The position numbers and the translations under genes were made by a program. Shown here one piece after another: positions 34,559 through 43,565 of a stretch of DNA of 64,000 bases (the first letter of the stretch is position 1; each line of letters starts with the position of its first letter). The notes under the pieces were generated by a model. The model was not told where the DNA came from, did no database searches, and saw only the letters and a list, made by a program, of their open reading frames with translations. Source of the DNA: Acidisphaera sp. S103 (GTDB lineage: Bacteria; Pseudomonadota; Alphaproteobacteria; Acetobacterales; Acetobacteraceae); assembly GCF_009765975.1 (NCBI RefSeq), contig NZ_LMUJ01000013.1:60494-124493 (forward strand), in the 5' to 3' direction.

Positions 34559-35893
34559 TTATCGCAACCCCAGCCGTGTCATCTTCTTGATCAGCCCTAC
34601 CCGCGAAACTCCCAGCACCCGCGCCGCTTCCGACTGGTTCCCACCCGCCGCCGCTAGGGCTTCCCGCAGCATGCGGGTCTCCACGTCGGCAATCACCCCG
34701 GCCAGTGATCCATTCGGTGCGGCCGCCGGTGCGTCCTCGGCGTCGCCCGAAACAAACCGCAGCAGTCCGGAATCGACCACCGCCGAACCGGGTTCGGCCA
34801 GGGCGGCAGCGGCTTCCACCACCGCCCGCAGTTCCCGCACGTTGCCCGGCCATGTTCGCTGCGTCAGCCATGCAGCGGCGTCCGCTGCCAGGTTCAATCC
34901 GGGTGCCGACCGGCGCAGAAACAAAGCCGCCAGCAGTGGAATATCGTCGGTGCGTTCCGCCAGGGCTGGCGTTCGCAGCACCATTCCTTTCAGGCGATAG
35001 AACAGGTCCTCGCGAAATCCGCCCTCGGCCACCATCGCCTCCAGGTCGCGGTGCGTGGCGGCGGCGACCCGGACGTCAGCGCGTTTCGTGACCCGGCCGC
35101 CCACGGGCAGGAACGTCGCATCCTGCAGGAACCGCAGCAGCTTCACCTGCATCGCCGGCGGCATTTCGCCCACTTCGTCGAGGAACAGCGTGCCGCGGTT
35201 GGCGGCCTCCACCAGGCCAGGCTGATCGCGATGGGCGCCGCTGAAACTGCCTTTCAAATGCCCGAACAATTCGCTTTCCAGCAGTTCGGCCGGCAGCGCG
35301 CCGCAATGGATCGGCACGAACGGTCCGGCAGAACGAGGACTGCACGCATGCAACGCCCGAGCGACCAGTTCCTTGCCGGTTCCGGTGGGACCCAGGACCA
35401 GGACACTGACACTGGTTGGGCCTAACCGGCGCACCATCTCCCGCAGCCGTCCCATTGCCGGAGAGCGTCCCGCCAGCCCCATGTCGTCGGCGGCGGTACG
35501 CTCGCGCAACGTCCGGACCTCGCGTTCCAGTGCCGTCTTGCGCAGGCAGCGGTCCACCACGAAGCGCAGCATGTTGGGATCGATCGGTTTGGCGATGAAA
35601 TCCCAGGCGCCGGCCTCGGTCGCGCGCAGCGCCATCTCGTGGCCAGCGTGGCCGGTCAACACCACGACTGGCACCGGAACGAAGCCGCCGATCAGTTCGA
35701 TCCCGGCCAGCGGGTCCATGCGCGGCGGCATCGACAGATCCAGCAGCACCATGTCGGGCGGGGTTTCCGCGAAGCGAACGGTTGCCTCATCGGCCGAACC
35801 GGCGACCGTTACGGTATGACCCAGTCCGCGCAGCCATGCCCCGCCGAGCCGCTGGAACGCCGGTTCGTCGTCCACCAGCAGGATATGGCCCAT
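34559..35893 (-). CDS. Sigma-54-dependent response regulator (NtrC type)
   Basis: A 444-residue regulator. The receiver domain carries the phosphoacceptor Asp52 (VLLDLSMPP) and the Lys of FIAKPID. The AAA domain has Walker A GPTGTGKE (168-175), Walker B TLFLDEVGEM and the RDLEAM region. The sigma-54 contact loop, usually GAFTGA, reads GSFSGA (215-220): the Phe is kept, but two positions differ. A Fis-type HTH closes the protein (GGNQSEAARVLGVSRVGLIKK). The start overlaps the stop of the histidine-kinase gene (TAATG), so the two are translationally coupled. A -24/-12 promoter about 1.9 kb away, upstream of the DUF4166 operon, is a likely target. Confidence 0.93.
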   Translation of the reverse strand: MGHILLVDDEPAFQRLGGAWLRGLGHTVTVAGSADEATVRFAETPPDMVLLDLSMPPRMDPLAGIELIGGFVPVPVVVLTGHAGHEMALRATEAGAWDFIAKPIDPNMLRFVVDRCLRKTALEREVRTLRERTAADDMGLAGRSPAMGRLREMVRRLGPTSVSVLVLGPTGTGKELVARALHACSPRSAGPFVPIHCGALPAELLESELFGHLKGSFSGAHRDQPGLVEAANRGTLFLDEVGEMPPAMQVKLLRFLQDATFLPVGGRVTKRADVRVAAATHRDLEAMVAEGGFREDLFYRLKGMVLRTPALAERTDDIPLLAALFLRRSAPGLNLAADAAAWLTQRTWPGNVRELRAVVEAAAALAEPGSAVVDSGLLRFVSGDAEDAPAAAPNGSLAGVIADVETRMLREALAAAGGNQSEAARVLGVSRVGLIKKMTRLGLR

Positions 35894-37677
35894 TACAGTG
35901 GCTCCGGAAAACGCAGGGTGAAGCAGGTCGACCATCCCGGCCGTTCGGTCAGTGCCACATCGCCGCCATGCGCGGCGGCGATGCGCGCCACGATGGCCAG
36001 CCCAAGGCCCGTGCCGCCGGCGCCACGCGACACGAACGGCTGGAAGATGCGGTCTCGCAGGTCCGGCGGAATGCCCGGTCCGTCGTCGCAGACGTGCAGC
36101 AGCACCGTCCCCGGCATGCGTTCCGCTTCCAGCACGACATGGCGCGCCACCGCGCAGGCGTTATCGAGCAGATTGGTCAGCGCCTGCTCGACCCGTCCGG
36201 CATCGGCCAGCACGGTCAGATCGCCGGGCACCCGGCATTCGACGCTGTCCCGCCTGGACGCGATTCCACCCACCAGTTCGGCCAGGTTCACTGGCGCCGG
36301 TACCACCGACCACGGCTTGGCATATTCCAGCAGGTCATCCGCGAGGCGGGCGATGCGTCCGACCTGATCGGTCACCTCGCCGCGCACCTCCGGCGGTGCG
36401 AATGCCACTGCCATGGAGATGATGTTGAGCGGGTTGCGCACGTCATGCGCCACGGTGGCGGCCAGTTCTCCCAGTTCGGCCAACCGCGCTCGGGTTTGCC
36501 GTTCGCGTTCCTGCGCCGCGAGGGAGACCGCCCGTTCCAGCCGTTGGGCTTCGTCCGCCAAAACCGAACCGAACATCGCCGCGACCCGCCTGGGGCCGGG
36601 CGGGGCGGAGTCCCAGCCGGATTTCAGGGTCGTTTGCCATCCGGACCCGGCGCGGCGGCATGCCAGCAGGGGGGCGGACGCGGTGCCGGCGCGTGCCTCG
36701 CCGACGCTGACCGCCACCGATGTGGAGAGCCGCCGGGAGACGATGGTGGCGGCGCGCTGGGCCAGGTCGGCGGTGTCCTCGGCGTCTGCCATCGCCTGCC
36801 GCCACGCGGCCAGGTCCTCGGGGGTGACGTTGCCGCCGGGATAGACGATGCGTTCCGCGAGGCGCCGGACTGGACCGCCGAGGACCAGGAAAGCGATCCC
36901 GACGCAGACCGCGGTGGCGAAGCGTGACCCGAGCAGGTTCTCGAACGGCAGCAGGGGCACAGCCGCGGCCATCAGTCCGGCACCGGCCACCAGCATCGTC
37001 CATGCCAGCGCGCGTCGTGCCCAGGCGTTGGCGAGCAGCAACTCGTAGCGGAGGATTCCGTAGACCAGGAACACCGGATACAGCGGCAGACCCAGCAGCG
37101 GCCACGGGGCCATCGGCAGGTGCAGCGCGACGATGCCGTAGCCGGACATGCACAGCAGGCCCCAGACGCTGGATGCGATCAACGCGCCGATCTGCCGCCG
37201 AGCCAGGTCTTGGCGGTTCAGCAGGGCGCGCAGCAGGACAAGCTGTCCGGCGGCGGCGATGGCGGCCCACACGATGCTGGTGATCCAGCCGACCTGGTTT
37301 GGCATCGCCACGAATGTCATTCCGGCGAACGGCGCATAGCGGCCGGGTACCCACACGATGGACAGCGCGGTCGCGGCGGTGCCGACGCCGTAGCCCGCGA
37401 TCACCCATGACGCTGCCGGGGTGGCGGTGAACGTGACAGCGAAATGCAGGAATACCGCCGAGGTCAGCGCCGCTGTCGCCAGCAGCATCAGTCCGATGCC
37501 CTGGGGGCCGGGGCCGAACCATGTGGGCAGTTCGTTGCCGGTGATCCATATCGCGACGCCGATCAGGAAGCCGGTCAGCAGCCGCACGCCGGCGACCCGG
37601 TCGGCCCATCGCCACAGGACTCCAGCCAGCGCGAGGCTGCCGGCCAGGGACAGTGCGAGGGCGATATGGAAGATCAT
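35893..37677 (-). CDS. Membrane sensor histidine kinase
   Basis: A 594-residue kinase. The N-terminal 230 residues hold about seven hydrophobic helices resembling the seven-transmembrane sensor class of PrsK-like kinases; a linker to about 390 follows. The phosphoacceptor region is TVAHDVRNPLN with His411, then an N box (LLDNACAVARH), G1 (VCDDGPGIPPDLRD) and G2 (GGTGLGLAIVA). No PAS or GAF domain is obvious. The signal is probably sensed in or near the membrane. It is followed directly by the sigma-54 response regulator and is divergent from the DUF4166/epimerase genes, suggesting envelope-related control. Confidence 0.92.
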   Translation of the reverse strand: MIFHIALALSLAGSLALAGVLWRWADRVAGVRLLTGFLIGVAIWITGNELPTWFGPGPQGIGLMLLATAALTSAVFLHFAVTFTATPAASWVIAGYGVGTAATALSIVWVPGRYAPFAGMTFVAMPNQVGWITSIVWAAIAAAGQLVLLRALLNRQDLARRQIGALIASSVWGLLCMSGYGIVALHLPMAPWPLLGLPLYPVFLVYGILRYELLLANAWARRALAWTMLVAGAGLMAAAVPLLPFENLLGSRFATAVCVGIAFLVLGGPVRRLAERIVYPGGNVTPEDLAAWRQAMADAEDTADLAQRAATIVSRRLSTSVAVSVGEARAGTASAPLLACRRAGSGWQTTLKSGWDSAPPGPRRVAAMFGSVLADEAQRLERAVSLAAQERERQTRARLAELGELAATVAHDVRNPLNIISMAVAFAPPEVRGEVTDQVGRIARLADDLLEYAKPWSVVPAPVNLAELVGGIASRRDSVECRVPGDLTVLADAGRVEQALTNLLDNACAVARHVVLEAERMPGTVLLHVCDDGPGIPPDLRDRIFQPFVSRGAGGTGLGLAIVARIAAAHGGDVALTERPGWSTCFTLRFPEPL

Positions 37678-37789
37678 GCGTAAACGCGGTTATCGCATCA
37701 ATCAGGAACTGTAAACGAAGTATACGGAGCCGCTTCGCCGGGCGGTATTATTATGGTGTGATAACAATGCATTAGATGAAGAACGACCG

Positions 37790-37805
37790 TTGGCACGTTT
37801 GATGC
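37790..37805 (+). promoter_or_regulatory. Probable sigma-54 (-24/-12) promoter
   Basis: TTGGCACGTTTGATGC matches the sigma-54 consensus: GG and GC dinucleotides are separated by exactly 10 bases within TGGCAC and ATGC. It points right, towards the leader ORF and DUF4166/TIGR01777 genes, and lies next to the genes for a sigma-54 activator and its kinase, which is the expected context. Confidence 0.75.
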
Positions 37806-37841
37806 GGAAGGCATTCTGCTCGATCGCAGGAGAACGCCGCC

Positions 37842-37883
37842 ATGTCGCATTGCCCCGACCTCACCGCCAAACGGGTGGCGTGA
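37842..37883 (+). CDS. Possible 13-codon leader ORF
   Basis: An ATG at 37842, preceded by AGGAGA, opens a 13-codon frame ending in TGA at 37881-37883, one base before the ATG of the DUF4166 gene. This spacing could couple translation of the main gene to that of the leader. The peptide (MSHCPDLTAKRVA) resembles nothing known, and the site may simply be the ribosome site of the operon, so this is tentative. Confidence 0.35.
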   Translation: MSHCPDLTAKRVA

Positions 37884-37884
37884 C

Positions 37885-38529
37885 ATGGCAAGCGCTACGC
37901 TTGCGGCCCCGTTCCGGTTGTCCACGCGCGGTGGCACGCCGAGCGGGGCGCTCGATCTTGCGGCGATCGTGGGTCACATCGATTGGGCTCGCCTGCCAGC
38001 CTGCCTGCGCCGGCGGTTTGACGCGGGGCATGGTCCGGCCCGCTATGATGGGACCATGGCCCTGGAGCGTTCGGCCATCGGCGGATGGTTCGCCTGGCTG
38101 GTCAGGCCGTTCGGCGCCCCACTGCCGGTCCGGCGGTTGATCGACGCTCCGGTCACCGTCACGGTGCGGGCCGGGACTGGCGGCGTCGTGTGGGAACGGC
38201 GGTTCGGCCCGCATCATCGCGTCCGTTCCGTGAAGTCGCCCGGCCCGGCCAACACCGTGATCGAGCGTACCGACGGCGGCCTGGCCATGGTGCTGGACGT
38301 TTCGGTGGAGGACGGCGCGCTGGTGTTCACCAGCCGGCGGTTCTTTCTGTCGATCGGATCATGGCGCCTGCCGATCCCGGCTGTGCTGACGCCGGGAACC
38401 TGCCGCGTCGAGCACCGGGCGGTCGACGAACACCGGTTCACCTTCAGCATGACCATGACCCATCCGCTGTGGGGCACAACGTTCCGCCAGAGCGGGCTGT
38501 TCAATGATCCCCCGGAGTCAACACCATGA
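37885..38529 (+). CDS. DUF4166-type protein
   Basis: A 214-residue soluble protein. The blocks LPACLRRRFDAG, GGVVWERRFG, FGPHHRVRSVK and GLVFTSRRFFL-like strand match the DUF4166 pattern (a beta-rich domain often fused or adjacent to SDR or saccharopine-dehydrogenase-like genes). No catalytic residues are known. The stop overlaps the start of the TIGR01777 gene (ATGA), so the two are co-expressed and probably act together. It lies downstream of the sigma-54-like promoter. Confidence 0.82.
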   Translation: MASATLAAPFRLSTRGGTPSGALDLAAIVGHIDWARLPACLRRRFDAGHGPARYDGTMALERSAIGGWFAWLVRPFGAPLPVRRLIDAPVTVTVRAGTGGVVWERRFGPHHRVRSVKSPGPANTVIERTDGGLAMVLDVSVEDGALVFTSRRFFLSIGSWRLPIPAVLTPGTCRVEHRAVDEHRFTFSMTMTHPLWGTTFRQSGLFNDPPESTP

Positions 38530-40007
38530 ATGCGGTCTTCGCGATCCTCTCGATCCAGGCGCTGGTCGGCGCTTTCGACAATTTCTGGCACCACGAGCTG
38601 GAGGCAAAGCTGCCTCGGCAGGTCTCCGCCAGGTATGAATTGCGGCTGCATGCGGCACGGGAAGCCATCTATGGCGTGCTGTTCCTGGGGCTGGCGTGGC
38701 TGCGTTGGGATGGCGCCTGGGCCTGGGTGCTGGCGATCCTGTTGGCGGCGGAGGTGCTAATCACCCTGGCAGATTTCATCGAGGAAGACATGACCCGCCG
38801 CCTGCCGCCGCTGGAACGCGTGCTGCATACGGTTCTCGCCATCAGCTACGGCGGTTTCGTCGCCGCACTGGCCCCGGTGCTGGTGCGGTGGGCCAGCCAG
38901 CCGACCGGGCTGACCTGGAAGGGTCATGGCGCGGTGTCCCTGCTGTTCAGCGTCTACGCTGCCGGCGTGCTGGCCTGGAGTGTTCGGAATGCGATCGCCG
39001 TGGTCCGGCTGTCTCGCGGTGTCCGGCCGGCCATTGCGCCGGTTGCGGCGCCGCGCGGTCCGGCTGTCCTGGTGACCGGCGCGACAGGGTTCATCGGATC
39101 GGCGCTGGTGCGGGATCTGGTGGCGGACGGCCAGCGCGTCATCGTGCTGACGCGGGATGCAAGGCGCGCCGCGGCCATGTTCGGTCCACATGTCGTCGTG
39201 ACCGAGACGTTGGATGCCATCCCCGGCGAAACTCCCATCGAGGCGGTCGTGAACCTGGCCGGAGCGTCCATTCTGGGTGGCCGCTGGTCCGCCCGCCGCC
39301 GCGCTGAACTGGTTGGAAGCCGAGTGGATGTGACCCGTCGCGTCGCCGCCATGATGCGGCGTCTCGATCGGCCACCGCTTGTTCTCGTCAATGCGTCGGC
39401 GGTCGGTTTCTACGGTGTCTGCCGGCTGGAAGGTGGGCTCGACGAAACCGCGTTGGCGCAAGCCGGCACATTCCAGTCGGACTTGTGCGCCGTGTGGGAA
39501 CGGGAAGCGATGCGTGCGGACGCCCGCGTCGTCTGTCTTCGTTTTGGTGGCGTTCTTGGCAAAGGCGGCGGCGTGTATCCGCCGCTGGCCCTTGCCAGCC
39601 GCCTCGGACTGGGTGCGGTTCTCGGTGGTGGCGATCAGCCGACACCCTGGATTCACCTGGATGACGCCATCGGGCTGATACGGTTCGCGATCGACATGCC
39701 GATGCTGGAAGGTCCGGTGAACGCCGTTGCCCCGCACTGCCCCCCGCAAGCCGTGTTCGCGCGGACGGTCGCCGGTTCGTTCGGGACAAAAGTCAGGTTG
39801 CGCGTGCCGGCCTGGCCCCTGTGGCGTCTCGGCGGAGAGGCCGCGCAACTGCTGCTGGACGGCCAGGCGGCGACGCCCAAAGTCGCTCTGGCGGCCGGCT
39901 ATCGCTTCCTGCACCGCACGCTGGAGAGCGCAACCGCCGATCTGGCGGGGAGGCATCAGGTTCGGGAAAACAACACGACGAGCACGGTCCAGCCGACTTC
40001 CGCTTAA
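38526..40007 (+). CDS. Membrane-anchored TIGR01777-family NAD-dependent epimerase/oxidoreductase
   Basis: A 493-residue fusion. The first 170 residues hold about four hydrophobic helices in a DoxX-like arrangement (for example FDNFWHHELEAKLPRQV, then REAIYGVLFLGLAWL). From about 180 begins an SDR-type Rossmann fold (VLVTGATGFIGSALVRDLV) with VNLAGASILGGRWSARRR, an SDR active-site-like NASAVGFYG and a late PVNAVAPHCPPQAVF block, all matching the TIGR01777/SDR39U1 family. Those are NAD-binding proteins of unclear substrate, implicated in envelope or lipid-related steps. The membrane part suggests action on a lipid-linked substrate. It is coupled to the DUF4166 gene. Confidence 0.85.
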   Translation: MNAVFAILSIQALVGAFDNFWHHELEAKLPRQVSARYELRLHAAREAIYGVLFLGLAWLRWDGAWAWVLAILLAAEVLITLADFIEEDMTRRLPPLERVLHTVLAISYGGFVAALAPVLVRWASQPTGLTWKGHGAVSLLFSVYAAGVLAWSVRNAIAVVRLSRGVRPAIAPVAAPRGPAVLVTGATGFIGSALVRDLVADGQRVIVLTRDARRAAAMFGPHVVVTETLDAIPGETPIEAVVNLAGASILGGRWSARRRAELVGSRVDVTRRVAAMMRRLDRPPLVLVNASAVGFYGVCRLEGGLDETALAQAGTFQSDLCAVWEREAMRADARVVCLRFGGVLGKGGGVYPPLALASRLGLGAVLGGGDQPTPWIHLDDAIGLIRFAIDMPMLEGPVNAVAPHCPPQAVFARTVAGSFGTKVRLRVPAWPLWRLGGEAAQLLLDGQAATPKVALAAGYRFLHRTLESATADLAGRHQVRENNTTSTVQPTSA

Positions 40008-40670
40008 CGCAGGCGTGGACTCTCCGGAAGCAAAACGACCGACGGCGGATGGATGGTTCCGCCGTCCGGATCGGACTCCGGTCGAGGGCTGCGAGATGTC
40101 TTCCCTCGTGCCAGGTCATCGGGATTAGTCCGATCCTCCGTCACTGCGGCGTAACAACGGGTCACGCTCGCCACGCCGCGGCGTCGGTTCGAACGGGCAT
40201 CATCGTGTCCGCTCACAATCCGCTTTTGACGCAGAGGCCGCGGAGCGGGGCGCAGAGAGGACGCCACACGGTCTTTGGTTTCAAGCACCGATTCTGCTGA
40301 CAGAAACCCTTGCCACCTGGGTTGCAGTGATGGGAAAGGCGCTTTTATGCGCGAACCGGCCCGAGTCATCGCGTCCGGTGGTCTGCCGGCCGCGAACCGT
40401 GTCGGTCTTGCTTGCCACCAGGCACTTCAGATCGTAAAATGGGTGCCGACTCAGACTGATGTTTCCGGCGGCCTTGTCGTGCGTGACGCCTCCCGACGCC
40501 GCCGACCGGGGGTCGCGCGCGTGATCCCCCTGGCAAGCCCGCTGATGCTACTGGACTCAGGCTTAATGATGTCGGCAAAGTATCGGCCGTGCATCGCATT
40601 GAGATGATGTCATGACAGGCAAGACAGGCATTCGCGAAGGCCACCTGGCGCGGAACCAGGTGTTCTACCC
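40008..40670. other. Long intergenic region
   Basis: About 660 bases with no convincing gene. Open frames here have poor ribosome sites and no recognisable motifs. A purine-rich stretch near 40233-40262 (repeated GCAGAG/GGCG pieces) looks like degenerate repeat sequence. Promoter elements for the membrane-protein gene at 40671 are expected but not clear. Confidence 0.5.
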
Positions 40671-41555
40671 ATGAACAGCATCCACCCCGCCGCATCCATC
40701 GATCGGGCGGAGACGGAAAGCGTCGCGTCCATGGTGTCCGCCCACCGCGACGCGGTTATCAAGGCCGAGGTTGCCGCGGCTCGGGAGCGCGTGGAAAAGA
40801 CCCTGCTGCGCGAGATAGAAGCCATGGTGCTGTTCGCGCTGGGCGCCGGCCTCGACTTGCCGCCGGAGGCACTTGCCGCGCGGCAACAGCCGCCGCCCGA
40901 CACGCCGTTGCCCGATGCGTTGCCGCTCGACGCCGCCGCCGATCCACTGGTCCGCCTGGCCGCCCTGCATCTGACGCTGACCAGGCTGATCGCGCCGGCC
41001 CGAGGCGCCTCCCTGGTGCTGTTGGAGGAGCAGCGGCAGGCCCATCCGGTTCTGCGAGCCTTCGGCCCGGTGCCGCAGGTGCGCTGGATGCTGGCGGTGG
41101 CCGTGCTGTCGCTCATCCTGCTGCTCGGGACGGCCCTGTCGGGCGACGTCAATCCCGAGAACGTCAGCAAAGGCCTGCTGAACCTGCAAGGCACCGCATT
41201 GATCGCGGTCGAGGTATTCCTGATCGCCGCTTCCGCCGTCGGTGCGACGCTCGCCAACCTCAAACGCCTGAATCGCTACATCTCCGACTGCAACTATGAC
41301 CCGCGCTACGACAGCAGCTACTGGAGCCGCCTTGTCATGGGCCTGATCTCGGGGGTCATTTTGTCCCAGGTGGTGTTCGGCTCATTGGTTAGTGGCGAGG
41401 GCGCCTCCGCTCATCCGGGCACCAGCGCCCTGGACGGCTTCGGTCAGCCGATCCTGGCGATCCTGGGCGGTTTCTCGGCCGAACTGGTGCATGATATCCT
41501 GAGGCACCTGATCAACGTCATCGGCAACACATTGGGCCTGCGCAAGGTGGAATAA
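40671..41555 (+). CDS. Membrane protein of unknown function
   Basis: A 294-residue protein. The N-terminal 130 residues are a soluble, acidic and partly helical domain (including LLREIEAMVLFALGAGLDL), followed by at least three hydrophobic helices. These start near QVRWMLAVAVLSLILLLGT, continue through ALIAVEVFLIAAS, and reach a later pair around SRLVMGLISGVILSQVV and QPILAILGGFSAELVHDIL. The C-terminus is polar. I recognise no family. The stop abuts that of the convergent DUF2237 gene with no gap. Weak ribosome site. Confidence 0.65.
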   Translation: MNSIHPAASIDRAETESVASMVSAHRDAVIKAEVAAARERVEKTLLREIEAMVLFALGAGLDLPPEALAARQQPPPDTPLPDALPLDAAADPLVRLAALHLTLTRLIAPARGASLVLLEEQRQAHPVLRAFGPVPQVRWMLAVAVLSLILLLGTALSGDVNPENVSKGLLNLQGTALIAVEVFLIAASAVGATLANLKRLNRYISDCNYDPRYDSSYWSRLVMGLISGVILSQVVFGSLVSGEGASAHPGTSALDGFGQPILAILGGFSAELVHDILRHLINVIGNTLGLRKVE

Positions 41556-41960
41556 TCACCCCAGGTCGATGGCGAACCGCGTCAGATCGGCCAGCCGGCA
41601 GTGCCGCAGCGCGCCTTCCTCGGTCGAGCGCAGCACCACCTGAGGGGCCGCGTCAGCCTCGAACGCTTCCTGCCAGCGTGGCGCGCACAGGCACCAGCGA
41701 TCGCCCGGTTTCAACCCGGCGAAGCCAAACTCAGGGTGCGGGGTGGACAGGTCGTTGCCTTGCGCCTTGCTGAAGGCCAGGAATTCCGCCGTCATCACCG
41801 CGCAGACGGTGTGGCTGCCGACATCCTCCGGGCTGGTTTCGCAGCAGCCGTTGCGGAAGAATCCGGTCATCGGATCGTTGGAGCAGACCCCGATCGGCCC
41901 GCCCAGCACGTTGCGGGACGGTCTGCGGCCCGGCCGGCGGCCGGTTTCGTCGAATGGCAT
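41556..41960 (-). CDS. DUF2237 protein
   Basis: A 134-residue protein with the complete DUF2237 pattern: NVLGGPIGVCSNDPMTGFFR, CCETSPEDVGSHTVCAVMTA, EFLAFSKAQGNDLSTPHPE and KPGDRWCLCAPRWQEAFEA. Conserved Cys and His residues suggest metal or cofactor binding, but the function is not known. The start at 41960 is chosen over a longer frame because GAGGGA precedes it and family sequence begins there. It is divergent from yifB over 54 bases containing an inverted repeat. Confidence 0.9.
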   Translation of the reverse strand: MPFDETGRRPGRRPSRNVLGGPIGVCSNDPMTGFFRNGCCETSPEDVGSHTVCAVMTAEFLAFSKAQGNDLSTPHPEFGFAGLKPGDRWCLCAPRWQEAFEADAAPQVVLRSTEEGALRHCRLADLTRFAIDLG

Positions 41961-41991
41961 GCAAATCCCTCGCGGCTTACGACTTTGTTTA

Positions 41992-42010
41992 CCATTGGCC
42001 GCCACAATGG
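41992..42010. promoter_or_regulatory. Inverted repeat in the DUF2237/yifB divergent promoter
   Basis: CCATTG (41992-41997) and CAATGG (42005-42010) form a perfect 6-bp inverted repeat with a 7-base spacer, four bases before the yifB ATG. A protein-binding operator or a translational hairpin is possible. Confidence 0.4.
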
Positions 42011-42014
42011 CGCC

Positions 42015-43547
42015 ATGAGCAACCGCATTCAATCCTCCACCATGGCCATCGCCAACACCTTCGCGTTCAACGGCATCGAGGCGGTGCCGGTGGAGGTCCA
42101 GGTGCAGATCGCCCCCGGCGCCCCTGGCCTCGTGCTGGTCGGCCTGCCCGACAAGGCGGTGGGCGAGGCTCGGGAGCGAGTCCGAGCGGCGTTTGCCGCG
42201 ATGGGACTGTCGCTGCCGTTGAAACGGGTGCTGATCAACCTGAAGCCCGCCGATCTGTTGAAGGAGGGCAGCCATTTCGACCTGCCCCTGGCTTTGGGCC
42301 TGCTCGCGGCGATGGACGTCCTGCCGCGTGACGAGATCGCCGGCTATGCCGCATTGGGCGAATTGTCGCTGGATGGTTCACTGAATCCGGTCGCCGGCAT
42401 CCTGCCGGCGGCGATCGGCGCCTCCGCCCGCGACCTTGGCCTGATCTGCCCGGCCAGCCAGGGTGGGGAAGCCGCGTGGGCCGGCCGCATCGAGGTCCTG
42501 GCACCGCCCGACCTGCTGAGCCTGATCAACCATTTCCGCGGCACCCAGGTGCTGACCCCGCCGAACACCGCCGGGGTGGCCGACGCGGTGTCCTGCCCCG
42601 ACCTGAGCGACGTCAAGGGCATGGAGACGGCGAAACGCGCCTTGGAAATCGCCGCCGCCGGCGGTCATAACCTGATCCTGATCGGGCCGCCCGGCGCGGG
42701 AAAATCCATGCTGGCCGCTCGCCTGCCGGGCCTGCTGCCGGATCTGGACCCGCGGTCGGCGCTGGAGGTCAGCATGATCCACAGCATCGCCGGCCTGCTG
42801 GATGGCGGCCGGCTGGTGATGCGGCCGCCGTTCCGCGAACCGCATCATTCCGCTTCCCAGGCCGCGCTGTCGGGCGGCGGCCATCGCGCTCGGCCGGGTG
42901 AGGTCAGCCTGGCGCATCGCGGTGTCCTGTTCCTGGATGAACTGCCGGAATTTCCCCGCCAGGCCTTGGAATCCTTGCGCCAGCCGATGGAATCCGGCCG
43001 CACCACTGTCTCCCGCGCTGCCGCCCACATCACCTATCCGGCGCGTTTCCAGCTTGTCGCCGCGATGAATCCCTGCCGCTGCGGCTATCTGGGGCAGGGT
43101 GGCCAGGAATGTGGCAGAGCGCCGCGCTGTGGTGAGGATTATCAGAATCGCGTCAGCGGGCCGGTGCTGGATCGCATCGATCTGGCGGTTGATATCCTGC
43201 CGGCGACCGCGGCCGAACTGGCCCATGCGCCGCCGGGCGAGCCGAGCGCCGTCATTGCCCAGCGTGTTGTCCGTGCCCGCCAAATCCAGGCCGATCGTTA
43301 CGGCGCCGATGGCCCGCTGTGCAACGCCGAGGCCGACGGCAAGACGATCCGCCTGTTGCCCGACGCGCAAAAACTGCTGGAGCAGGCGATGGAGCGGCTG
43401 CGTCTGTCGCCGCGCGGCTATACCCGTACGATGCGGGTCGGGCGCACGATCGCGGACCTCGCCGGTGCGGATATCGTGGCGCGCGTCCATATAGCTGAGG
43501 CACTGGCATTCCGCCATCGCGGGCCGCGTTCCAACACATCGCGGTGA
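42015..43547 (+). CDS. comM: YifB/ComM-family AAA ATPase (Mg-chelatase-like)
   Basis: A 510-residue ATPase whose relatives drive branch migration during natural transformation (ComM). The N-terminal ChlI-like domain reads TFAFNGIEAVPVEVQVQ and GLPDKAVGEARERVRAA. The AAA domain has Walker A LIGPPGAGKSMLAARLPG, Walker B GVLFLDELPEFPRQALE and the sensor regions near TYPARFQLVAAMNPC. A Cys cluster (CRCGYLGQGGQEC... and a later C) is a likely zinc site. The C-terminal helical domain ends in RGYTRTMRVGRTIADLAG. The frame is open upstream to 41601, but the ATG at 42015 gives the normal family start. Confidence 0.93.
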   Translation: MSNRIQSSTMAIANTFAFNGIEAVPVEVQVQIAPGAPGLVLVGLPDKAVGEARERVRAAFAAMGLSLPLKRVLINLKPADLLKEGSHFDLPLALGLLAAMDVLPRDEIAGYAALGELSLDGSLNPVAGILPAAIGASARDLGLICPASQGGEAAWAGRIEVLAPPDLLSLINHFRGTQVLTPPNTAGVADAVSCPDLSDVKGMETAKRALEIAAAGGHNLILIGPPGAGKSMLAARLPGLLPDLDPRSALEVSMIHSIAGLLDGGRLVMRPPFREPHHSASQAALSGGGHRARPGEVSLAHRGVLFLDELPEFPRQALESLRQPMESGRTTVSRAAAHITYPARFQLVAAMNPCRCGYLGQGGQECGRAPRCGEDYQNRVSGPVLDRIDLAVDILPATAAELAHAPPGEPSAVIAQRVVRARQIQADRYGADGPLCNAEADGKTIRLLPDAQKLLEQAMERLRLSPRGYTRTMRVGRTIADLAGADIVARVHIAEALAFRHRGPRSNTSR

Positions 43548-43565
43548 CGGACGCCTGAAGCGGCA

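Noticed and set aside
37790..38140. Alternative frame of 116 codons starting inside the sigma-54-like promoter
   Set aside because: It overlaps the DUF4166 gene in another frame and its Arg/Trp/Cys-rich product looks random.
40275..40607. 110-codon frame in the long intergenic region
   Set aside because: Weak start signal, no motif, and composition unlike neighbouring genes.
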